In this document: positions 14,995-21,297 of the stretch, one piece after another
Numbering within the stretch: position 1 is the stretch's first letter
Layout: each line of letters starts with the position of its first letter
Assembly (NCBI GenBank): GCA_023458835.1
Contig: JAEWWY010000021.1
Coordinates: 1-21,297 of the forward strand
Length of the DNA stretch: 21,297 nucleotides
Origin: Bacillota bacterium
GTDB lineage: Bacteria > Bacillota > Clostridia > Christensenellales > Aristaeellaceae
Direction of reading: 5' to 3'
The notes under the pieces: generated by a model
What the model saw: the letters and a program-made list of their open reading frames with translations, nothing else
What the model was told of the DNA's origin: nothing
Databases searched by the model: none
Made by a program: the position numbers and the translations under genes

Positions 14995-16494
14995 TCATTT
15001 TTCTGCAAACGCCGCTGCCAGCGTTTTTGCCATATCCTCCTTGCGGCAGGTGATCGTGTGGCGCACAGGCAGCGTGCGCAGCGACGAAACCTGGCTGGGC
15101 ATGGGGATGCCCGTTTCCGCCTCCAGGTGCAGCGCGCAGTCAAAGGCGTCCAGGCCCAGGGCGGTCTCCTGGCCCAGCAGCGCATCCGCCACATCGGCTG
15201 TAAACTTATAGGGATGGGCGGTAGCCACCACCACCGCGGGCGTGTGGTCCCTGGTATGCGTCCTGTACGTATTCAGCACGTGGCTGGCCACAGCGCTATG
15301 GGGATCAAGCAGGTAGTGATGGCGCTGCCAGACCCGTTGTATTTCCCGGGCGGTGGCCACGTCGTCGGCATAGCCGCCCTCCATCAACTTGCGGATACGG
15401 CTTAAGCGTTCCTTGCCGATGTCGTAGCTGCCCTTTTCCTTCAAATCCTTCATCCACATCGAGGTAATTTCTCCGTCCCTGCCGGCCACTTCGTACAGGA
15501 GCCGTTCCAGGTTGGAGGAGATCAGTATATCCATGGAAGGAGAGATGGTTTTGAAAAATGTCCGCTGGGCGGAGTAGACGCCCCGCTCCAGGAAATCTGT
15601 GAGCACGTTGTTGCGGTTGCTGGCGCACAGGAGCCTGCCTACGGGCAGGCCCATCAAATGGGCATAATAGGCCGCCAGAATATTGCCGAAGTTGCCTGTG
15701 GGCACCACAAAGTGGATCGGGTCGCCCAGGGTGATGGTCCCTTTGTGCACAAGGTCGGCATAGGCCGAAAAATAGTACACAATCTGGGGCACCAGCCGCC
15801 CGAAATTGATGCTGTTGGCGGAGGACAGCACCCTGCCCAGCCCATTCATTTTCTCTTCAAATTCCGGGCTGGAAAACAGGATTTTGACCCCCGTTTGGGC
15901 GTCGTCAAAATTCCCTTGTACGCTGATGACCAGGGTATTGCAGCCCCCGGTGGTGGTCATCTGCATCTCCTGCACGGGGCTTACGCCATCCCTGGGATAA
16001 AACACGGTGCAGCTTGTGCCCGGCACATCCTTGAAGCCTTCCAGCGCCGCCTTGCCCGTGTCGCCGCTGGTGGCAACCAGGATGCTGATCTCCCGGCTTT
16101 CCCCGTTCTTTTGGGCGGCCAGCGTTGTCAGATGGGGCAAAAGCTGCAGCGCCATATCCTTGAAGGCAAGGGTGGGGCTGTGAAACAGCTCCAGCACGAA
16201 GGTGCGGCTGTCCAGCTCCTTGACCGGGGCCACTTCCGGATGGCTGAACCGCCCGCCGCCATAGGCGGCCTGCGTGGCATGATCGACCTCGGCAGGCGTA
16301 TAATCCTCCAGAAAGCATTTCAGTATGCGGGCTGCCCGCTGGGGATAAGGCATCAGCCCCAGCGCCGAGATCTCCTCCAGGGCAAGCTTTTGAAACATGG
16401 CGGGCACATACAGCCCGCCATCCTTGGCCAAGCCGTACAGGATGGCTTGGGAAGCGGTGACACAGGCGCCGCCCCGGGTGCTGAAAAAGGACAT
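14995..16494 (-). CDS. thrC: Threonine synthase
   Basis: This enzyme uses PLP to convert O-phosphohomoserine to threonine. The 499-residue length and N-terminus (FFSTRGGACVTASQAILYGLAKDGGLYVP) mark the longer E. coli/yeast-type enzyme. The PLP-binding lysine is Lys112 in HSPTLAFKDMALQ, and the phosphate-binding region contains ATSGDTGKAALEGF near residues 145-157. VVPTGNFGNILAAYYA follows later. Start 16494 is supported by AGGAG upstream on the minus strand. It is preceded by a hairpin with a T-run and followed closely by a small exported-protein gene. No hom or thrB is in the window, so the threonine pathway genes are not clustered here. Confidence 0.97.
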   Translation of the reverse strand: MSFFSTRGGACVTASQAILYGLAKDGGLYVPAMFQKLALEEISALGLMPYPQRAARILKCFLEDYTPAEVDHATQAAYGGGRFSHPEVAPVKELDSRTFVLELFHSPTLAFKDMALQLLPHLTTLAAQKNGESREISILVATSGDTGKAALEGFKDVPGTSCTVFYPRDGVSPVQEMQMTTTGGCNTLVISVQGNFDDAQTGVKILFSSPEFEEKMNGLGRVLSSANSINFGRLVPQIVYYFSAYADLVHKGTITLGDPIHFVVPTGNFGNILAAYYAHLMGLPVGRLLCASNRNNVLTDFLERGVYSAQRTFFKTISPSMDILISSNLERLLYEVAGRDGEITSMWMKDLKEKGSYDIGKERLSRIRKLMEGGYADDVATAREIQRVWQRHHYLLDPHSAVASHVLNTYRTHTRDHTPAVVVATAHPYKFTADVADALLGQETALGLDAFDCALHLEAETGIPMPSQVSSLRTLPVRHTITCRKEDMAKTLAAAFAEK

Positions 16495-16521
16495 ATCATC
16501 ACGCTCCTGCGTTCAATCTAC

Positions 16522-16554
16522 AAAAAAGGAGCAGCGGCACGGGCCGCCGCCCCC
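16522..16554 (-). terminator. Intrinsic terminator hairpin after the P-loop gene, in the thrC leader
   Basis: On the minus strand an 11-pair stem (16553-16543 with 16538-16528, two G-U pairs) with a 4-base loop is followed at once by six T (16527-16522). This is a textbook intrinsic terminator. It begins 22 bases after the stop of the small ATPase gene and ends 27 bases before the thrC start, leaving no room for a promoter between them. Confidence 0.8.
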
Positions 16555-16568
16555 TTGCGACGAAATAA

Positions 16569-16598
16569 ATTATCATCAGGCAATATACTTTTTGACGA
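16569..16598 (-). promoter_or_regulatory. Possible thrC promoter inside the end of the P-loop gene
   Basis: On the minus strand GATAAT (16574-16569) could be a -10, with TCGTCA (16598-16593) as -35 at 18-base spacing. A transcript from here would begin almost at the terminator hairpin before thrC. It is offered because thrC needs some promoter and none fits downstream of that hairpin. The match is modest. Confidence 0.35.
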
Positions 16599-16986
16599 AT
16601 TCGGGAAGGCTTTCCGCGTCCTCGCTGATGGACAGTACGAAATCTACCCCGTGGCGCTCACAAAGCCCGTTCAGGCGTTCAAAAAACCACCCGGAATCCT
16701 TAAGGTCTATTTTCACCAGCTTCAAGAAGGCATCAATAAAAATGGTACCCACATCAAAGTTTTGCGCCAGAAGCCCGCAAAGGAAGCCCAGGAACATTTC
16801 CGCGCTGATAATGCCGTATTCCCCGGCGTTGATAAAGCGGACTTCGTGACGCAGATCAAACATATAGCGGTTATCGTCATCGATAAAAAGCACATCACTC
16901 TTGGATTCCTTGATGGAGTGGTTGGCCAAATCTATGATGCGCTTTGTCTTGCCCGAGCCCTTTTTGCCATGTATGACCTGAATCAT
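16576..16986 (-). CDS. Small P-loop ATPase of unknown function
   Basis: This 136-residue protein opens with MIQVIHGKKGSGKTKRIIDLAN, an exact Walker A (GKKGSGKT, residues 7-14) right at the N-terminus. VGTIFIDAF further on may serve as Walker B, and LFIDDDN gives another acidic cluster. No further domain is present; the last helix reads LPEFVKKYIA. From memory, short ATPases with this 'GKKGSGKTK' opening are widespread in Clostridia and are annotated only as ATP-binding proteins; the function is not established. ATG 16986 is chosen because AAGGAGG lies 9 bases ahead; a longer open frame to 17052 reads into the gap and lacks support. It lies 58 bases after addB, probably in one transcript, and is followed by a strong terminator. 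Confidence 0.8.
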   Translation of the reverse strand: MIQVIHGKKGSGKTKRIIDLANHSIKESKSDVLFIDDDNRYMFDLRHEVRFINAGEYGIISAEMFLGFLCGLLAQNFDVGTIFIDAFLKLVKIDLKDSGWFFERLNGLCERHGVDFVLSISEDAESLPEFVKKYIA

Positions 16987-17044
16987 GGAGCAGCGCCTCC
17001 TTCGTTCAATTTCCTTTATTGGTATTATAACGCAAACTTTCCTT

Positions 17045-20000
17045 TTATGCAAACGAATCTCCGCTTGACGAGCGCGCTTTCAGCTCCTCCAGGGACAAGG
17101 CGCTCAAAAACCTGGGCCTGGCGCCGGGCAGGCGCGCATCCCAGCGGCAAACACCTGCATAATCACAGTACTGGCAGGCGCTGAACGTATTTGTTCTGGC
17201 GGGGGAGATGGCAATGCCGCCCCTGCGCATGGAGGAGGCCAGCTTTTCGGCAGTCCTTTTGGCGTGGTCCAAAAGGCCGTGCATTTCCGTAAGCGAAGCG
17301 GCGGAAGCGTAGGCGGAGAGGGAACCATCCTTGTTGAATACCTGCTTTATACTGGAACCGTCCTTATCCATTAAATCCACCACGGCGACATCGGACAGCA
17401 CGATGCCGCGCAGCCGAAGCCGCTGGGCGATCTCCCTTTCCGCCCGCTCTTTGAGGCCCTCGTCCAAATCCACCAGCGGGTCATCGATGTGGAAATAGAA
17501 GGCCCCGGCAGGCTCCGCGCCGGGCCTTGCGCTCAAGGCAGCCAGTAGGTACAGCAAAAGCTGCAGTTGAAGCCCCCAATAGATTTGGGTGGGATCCATT
17601 TCCCTATGGCCGCTTTTGTAATCCACTACGCGCAGGTAGACGCTTTCCTCCCCTTCGTACAGGTCCACCCGGTCGATCACGCCCCTGAGCAGAACCTCTG
17701 TCCCATCGGCCATTTGAAGGCGGATGGGGGGCAGGGGACTATCGGGGGTGCCGAAGCTGATCTCCGCCATCCGGGGGCGGAAGCTGCTGCTTTTCATGTG
17801 CTGGGTAAACATCCAGGCGGCCCGGCGGATGATGCGAAGATACCTTTTGCCAAGGGCCTTGGTTTGGGCATTTTCGCCCAGGGGCCCCTCCGCCCAGGAT
17901 TGTTCGACGGGGGAAAGCACCTCGTTCATCAGCCCGTCGCATTCCTCCCGGCCGATGTCCGGCCAGGATGCATGCTGCGCCGTCTTTTCCATAAAATCCT
18001 TCAGCGCGCCATGGAAGAACGTGCCCACATCGGCGGTGGTCAGGGCCCATTCCTTTCTGGGCACAGGCTGCAAACCATAGTGTACAAAATGCTTGTAAGG
18101 ACACTTCGCGTATTCCTCCAGGCGGCTGACGGACAGGGTTTGATGCCCGAACAGCCTCAAGGCCGTGGCGGGGTCAAGGGGGCGGGCGTCCAGCTTTTCC
18201 GAAAGCGCCTGGACGATGGACAGGGCCTGCCGCTTCGTATCGGGGTTCGCATACAGGCTGGCCCAGGCTTCCATCCATTGTCCGGGAAGGGCCTCCTCCA
18301 GGCTTGCGCCATCCCACAGCATGGAGAGGCGCAGCGCCAGCCCGTCCAGGGCGGGAATGGGGGCCAAGGGCTCCTTTGGGCCGGAGGGACCGGTGACGCC
18401 GCCCAATTCCACAAGCTGCGGAAACAGCCGTGTTTTCAGCAGTGTCAAAAATCCGGCCGGCCGCTGGCTTTGGCCGCTTTGGGTGGCCTGGGCATGGCTC
18501 AAAAACAGCTTCTCGGCAGGCAGCGTCAGCGTCCGCTTCAGGTCCGTCCGAGCCAGATGGTCCCGCCCGTCCCCGTTCAGGCCCAGATGGGTGTCGGCCA
18601 GGGTCTCCAGTTGCTCCCGTTCCTCATCCCGCAAAAGGCTGCCGTTTTCCACTTGCAGGAGACCGTCGCTTAAACCCATCACGAACATGGCCCGGATGCT
18701 GCCCGGCATCACATGGCCAATTTCGCCGCAAACCACCGTGTCGGGGGTGGGGGGCAGGGCGCTTAATTCTCCGGCGGAAAATCCGGCGGCCAGCCAGGCG
18801 GCCACCTGGGTGGAGGGCGCCCGCAGGCCTTTCAGCAGGTCGTGCATCTGGTCCAGCGTGCCCAGCAAAAACTGCCAGACCTGCCTTGTCTGGGAAGCCT
18901 GGGCGGGCATGTTCAGGCTGAGCAGCCGCTCCTCTTCCTTTTGCAGCGTCTTGTAGGCATCCACTTGCTCCAAAAGGCGGAAGATGGCCCGCAGCGATTC
19001 GGTGGCCTCCCCGGCTTTTAGTAATGCAGATTGCATTTCCTCCAGCGGGCCGATAAGGGCCCGGCGGGCAGGCTCCAATTGGGCGGCTTCCTCCGGATTG
19101 CCCCTTGTAAAGGGCGTGCGCCACCTGCCGGCATAGATACCGTTGGCAAGGGCATAATTCTCCAGCTTGTAGCAGTCCTCCGGCGAGACGGGGGCATAGC
19201 CGGACTTCAAGCAGGCCAGGATATCCGCCCGGGCATATCCCTTGGAGGCGGCCCGGAGGGCGTGGGTCAGGAAGCGGATCAGCCCGTGGGATGCGGCGGG
19301 TACCTTTTCCTCCAGGTAAAAAGGGATATTATAGCTTGTAAGCACAGCGCTCAAGATGGAGCCATAGGCCTGCATGCTGCCCGCAGCCACCGCCATTTCA
19401 CCCCAGGGGATGCCCGATTCATGGAGCTTGATCATCTGCGATGCGGCCTCGTGGACCTCGGCATAGGGATTGGGGGCGGCAAACAGGGAGATGGCCTCCG
19501 GCTTGCCGGGATAGGCATAAGCCGGATGGGCGAACAGGTTTTTTTCCAGGTGGGCGATTTCCTTCGCCGCGTCAAGGGGTGCTTCGTCGAGATACTCCCA
19601 TGAATAGGCGATGTTTTGCGCTTGCAGCATCCGTGTAAACCGCTGGGCGCTCTGCCGCGCGGGAAGGTACAGGTACCCGTCCCGGGCCTTGGGCTGGTCC
19701 ATGGTAAGGGCCACGGTCATCCCGGCGCAAAGTTGTGCCCCGGCGCACAGGAGCCGGCATAGCTGGGGAGATAGAATGTCAAAGCCGTAGGCGAAGACAT
19801 GGGCTTTCTCAAACAACCCGCTTTGGGGAAGCCGTCTTGCCGCCTCGTCCTGCACGTCCTCCCCATCCACGAAGCGGCCGGCAAGCTGGGCTTCATAAGC
19901 CTGCCAGCAACGGGCGATGTCCGTCAGCTTTTGCTGAAGCGATCCGCTGGGAAGCAAGCAGGCGCGGGAAAGCAAATCGTCCGCCGTCAGGCGGCCCCGC

Positions 20001-20383
20001 TTGAAATCGGCGATATCGCCGCTCATCTTTTCCACAAGCCCAATATGCGCGGCGGCACGGCGGTAATAGACAAGCTCTTTTTGCACCTGGTTTACGGCCC
20101 GGCTCAGCGCTATGCGCTTGCCGCGGCTGTCCAGGGGTACACGGCCGTCTGTGCCCGCCGCGTCAAAAATTCTTTGGGTGAGCCGCGAGGGGGAAAGCAC
20201 CTGGATATGAAAAAAACCGGGCAGGTCAAGGCGGCGGATGAGCTCCACCTCCGCCTGCAAGGTATACTGTTCCGGCACCAGCAAAAGGCAGGACTCGCCC
20301 TCCTGATGAAGCTTACCTATTTCTGTGATGATATGGGGCAGAAGCCTGTGCATCCGCCCTCCCAGGATGGTGACATTTCCCAT
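17045..20383 (-). CDS. addB: ATP-dependent helicase/nuclease subunit B (AddB)
   Basis: AddB is the second subunit of the AddAB complex that processes double-strand breaks and recognises Chi-like sites before RecA loading. The 1112-residue length fits. LLVPEQYTLQAEVELI, VLSPSRLTQRIF and KMSGDIADFKRG are typical of its N-terminal part. The nuclease domain has GTFFHGALKDF and the catalytic LRVVDYKSG near residue 920. The iron-sulfur cysteines are present: one in YAKCPYKHF (near 761) and three in CQYCDYAGVC (near 1068). The usual Walker A at the N-terminus is missing (MGNVTILGGRMHRLLPHI instead of a G-x4-GK-[ST] loop). The start at 20383 follows GGAGG; the longer frame to 20431 overlaps the promoter. 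addA, the usual partner, is not adjacent. Confidence 0.95.
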   Translation of the reverse strand: MGNVTILGGRMHRLLPHIITEIGKLHQEGESCLLLVPEQYTLQAEVELIRRLDLPGFFHIQVLSPSRLTQRIFDAAGTDGRVPLDSRGKRIALSRAVNQVQKELVYYRRAAAHIGLVEKMSGDIADFKRGRLTADDLLSRACLLPSGSLQQKLTDIARCWQAYEAQLAGRFVDGEDVQDEAARRLPQSGLFEKAHVFAYGFDILSPQLCRLLCAGAQLCAGMTVALTMDQPKARDGYLYLPARQSAQRFTRMLQAQNIAYSWEYLDEAPLDAAKEIAHLEKNLFAHPAYAYPGKPEAISLFAAPNPYAEVHEAASQMIKLHESGIPWGEMAVAAGSMQAYGSILSAVLTSYNIPFYLEEKVPAASHGLIRFLTHALRAASKGYARADILACLKSGYAPVSPEDCYKLENYALANGIYAGRWRTPFTRGNPEEAAQLEPARRALIGPLEEMQSALLKAGEATESLRAIFRLLEQVDAYKTLQKEEERLLSLNMPAQASQTRQVWQFLLGTLDQMHDLLKGLRAPSTQVAAWLAAGFSAGELSALPPTPDTVVCGEIGHVMPGSIRAMFVMGLSDGLLQVENGSLLRDEEREQLETLADTHLGLNGDGRDHLARTDLKRTLTLPAEKLFLSHAQATQSGQSQRPAGFLTLLKTRLFPQLVELGGVTGPSGPKEPLAPIPALDGLALRLSMLWDGASLEEALPGQWMEAWASLYANPDTKRQALSIVQALSEKLDARPLDPATALRLFGHQTLSVSRLEEYAKCPYKHFVHYGLQPVPRKEWALTTADVGTFFHGALKDFMEKTAQHASWPDIGREECDGLMNEVLSPVEQSWAEGPLGENAQTKALGKRYLRIIRRAAWMFTQHMKSSSFRPRMAEISFGTPDSPLPPIRLQMADGTEVLLRGVIDRVDLYEGEESVYLRVVDYKSGHREMDPTQIYWGLQLQLLLYLLAALSARPGAEPAGAFYFHIDDPLVDLDEGLKERAEREIAQRLRLRGIVLSDVAVVDLMDKDGSSIKQVFNKDGSLSAYASAASLTEMHGLLDHAKRTAEKLASSMRRGGIAISPARTNTFSACQYCDYAGVCRWDARLPGARPRFLSALSLEELKARSSSGDSFA

Positions 20384-20401
20384 CTTCACCCCTCCGCGAT
20401 C

Positions 20402-20431
20402 ATTATGCCATGACAGGGACAGGCCCGTCAA
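20402..20431 (-). promoter_or_regulatory. addB promoter
   Basis: On the minus strand TTGACG (20431-20426) and CATAAT (20407-20402) with the extended TGG lie 18 bases apart. The expected transcription start is near 20395, which falls on the GGAGG ribosome site, so the leader would be only about 12 bases. Confidence 0.7.
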
Positions 20432-20438
20432 ATGAAGC

Positions 20439-20467
20439 TTTCAAAACGGTGGGAAATAAGGTATCAT
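20439..20467 (+). promoter_or_regulatory. Weak candidate mnmE promoter
   Basis: TATCAT at 20462-20467 is one base from a consensus -10. TTTCAA at 20439-20444, 17 bases upstream, is a poor -35. It is supported mainly by position, since mnmE is divergent from addB and needs a promoter in this 108-base gap. Confidence 0.35.
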
Positions 20468-20491
20468 GGAAGGTAAGCAAAGGAGGGGCCT

Positions 20492-21297
20492 ATGCACTTT
20501 GAAGATACCATTGCCGCCATTGCCACGGCCACGGGCCAGGGGGGCATTGCCATCCTGCGCATCAGCGGCCCTCAGGCAGAGGCTGTTTTACGCCGCGTGT
20601 TCCGTCCGGCCAAAGGGGAAGGGGAAACTTTTCCTTCCCATCTGCTGGTGTACGGCCATGTGGTCAAAGGAAATGAAATGATCGACGAGGCCATGGCGGT
20701 CTTGATGCGCGCGCCCCGCAGCTATACCAGGGAGGATGTGGCGGAGATCCATACCCACGGCGGGCGGATGATGGCTTCCCTGGCGTTGGAATTGGCGCTG
20801 GCATCCGGGGCGCGCCAGGCGGAACCGGGGGAGTTTACCCGCCGGGCATTTCTCAATGGCAGGCTGGATTTAAGCCAGGCGGAAGCGGTGATGGGCCTGA
20901 TCGCAGCAGGCGGGCATCAGGCGGCAAGGGCCGCTATGCGCCAATTGGAGGGCGGGCCCAGCCAATTCATCCGGGAGGTTCTGGACAAGCTCTATGGCCT
21001 CATGGCCGGGCTGGAGGCTGCCATCGATTATCCTGAGGAAGTGGAAGAAGAGGAAGCCACCCATAGCCTGCGCCATGGCATTTTGACGCTTGCGGGGGAA
21101 CTGGAGGATGCCTGTGACGAGCGGGGCGTGAAAATGCTGGAAAGGGGTATGGATGTGGTGCTGTGCGGCCGGCCCAACGTGGGGAAAAGCTCACTTTTGA
21201 ACGCGCTGCTGGGGGAGGAAAAGGCCATCGTCACCGATGTGCCGGGCACTACCAGAGACATCCTTACCGGGAGCATTGAAATAAACGGCCTGCCGGT
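20492..21297 (+). CDS. mnmE: tRNA modification GTPase MnmE, N-terminal part (3' end outside window)
   Basis: MnmE works with MnmG to modify the wobble uridine of certain tRNAs. The frame runs off the window end after 268 codons, of about 455 expected. The N-terminal formyl-tetrahydrofolate-binding domain starts with MHFEDTIAAIATATGQGGIA and includes YTREDVAEIHTHGG and GEFTRRAFLNGRLDLSQAEAV. A helical stretch follows, and the inserted G domain starts with G1 GRPNVGKS at residues 226-233, then VTDVPGTTRD (G2 region). Start 20492 follows AGGAGGGG at 20481-20488. The C-terminal cysteine motif lies outside the window. It is divergent from addB. Confidence 0.97.
   Translation, partial: MHFEDTIAAIATATGQGGIAILRISGPQAEAVLRRVFRPAKGEGETFPSHLLVYGHVVKGNEMIDEAMAVLMRAPRSYTREDVAEIHTHGGRMMASLALELALASGARQAEPGEFTRRAFLNGRLDLSQAEAVMGLIAAGGHQAARAAMRQLEGGPSQFIREVLDKLYGLMAGLEAAIDYPEEVEEEEATHSLRHGILTLAGELEDACDERGVKMLERGMDVVLCGRPNVGKSSLLNALLGEEKAIVTDVPGTTRDILTGSIEINGLP

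Noticed and set aside
14976..15194. Longer N-terminus for the exported protein
   Set aside because: It lies within thrC and would bury the clear signal peptide; the start at 14975 has its own ribosome site.
16495..16575. T-box or threonine leader peptide ahead of thrC
   Set aside because: The 81-base leader is too short for a T-box, lacks its conserved core, and shows no Thr-rich short frame.
15658..17184. 508-residue plus-strand open frame crossing thrC, the P-loop gene and the end of addB
   Set aside because: It spans three real genes in antisense, has no ribosome site and no domain.
20384..20431. Extended addB N-terminus starting at 20431
   Set aside because: The added residues would be encoded by the -35/-10 promoter region and the ribosome site, so translation should start at 20383.
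1..21297. CRISPR arrays, tRNA or rRNA genes, prophage, integrase or toxin-antitoxin pairs
   Set aside because: No regularly spaced repeats, cloverleaf folds, rRNA segments or matching protein motifs were seen on either strand by eye.

Overview
The window is a compact, GC-rich (my estimate by eye, not computed) bacterial chromosome segment that looks like Clostridia-type Firmicutes. The evidence is an LplB/YtcP-type sugar ABC permease pair with no ATPase of its own, the plsX-acpP-rnc-smc-ftsY block, a DUF975 membrane protein, AddB rather than RecBCD, strong AGGAGG-like ribosome binding sites, and several TGn-extended -10 promoters. An uncultured gut-type clostridial lineage is an inference from this overall character. 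No rRNA, tRNA, CRISPR array, phage gene or transposase gene was found.

Layout. (1) 1-4434, plus strand: an apparent carbohydrate-uptake operon. It holds the C-terminal part of a solute-binding protein, two permeases and a clan-A (GH5-like) glycoside hydrolase without a signal peptide. A stem-loop sits between the binding protein and the first permease, and a terminator-like hairpin follows the hydrolase. (2) 4699-6315: a 538-residue alpha/beta-hydrolase resembling class 3 lipases, with its own extended -10 promoter. (3) 6380-13141, plus strand: a housekeeping block of phospholipid and fatty acid synthesis (plsX, acpP), RNA processing (rnc), chromosome organisation (smc) and membrane targeting (ftsY). 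A MITE-like inverted repeat lies between smc and ftsY. (4) 13247-14005: a DUF975 polytopic membrane protein with its own promoter. It converges on the minus-strand cluster across a strong hairpin. (5) 20383 back to 14238, minus strand: addB, a small P-loop ATPase, thrC (threonine synthase) and a small exported protein of unknown function. A strong intrinsic-terminator hairpin lies directly before thrC. (6) 20492 to the end: the 5' part of mnmE, divergent from addB.

Function. Region 1 would import an oligosaccharide or glycoside, powered by a shared ATPase encoded elsewhere, and hydrolyse it in the cytoplasm. Region 3 is core metabolism and replication; rnc and smc overlap by 10 bases and are probably translationally coupled. 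The minus-strand cluster mixes DNA repair with amino acid synthesis.

No gene set here looks like a new multi-gene defence or mobile system. The points most worth checking are: an AddB with no Walker A motif and no addA beside it, with a small P-loop ATPase next door; the terminator hairpin in the thrC leader; the repeat between smc and ftsY; a probable CTG start for rnc; an acyl carrier protein with an altered DSL motif; and an orphan lipase-like protein. There is no gene-free stretch longer than 300 bases. The three largest gaps (4435-4698, 11969-12232, 14006-14237) hold the terminator and promoter, repeat, and terminator features listed.
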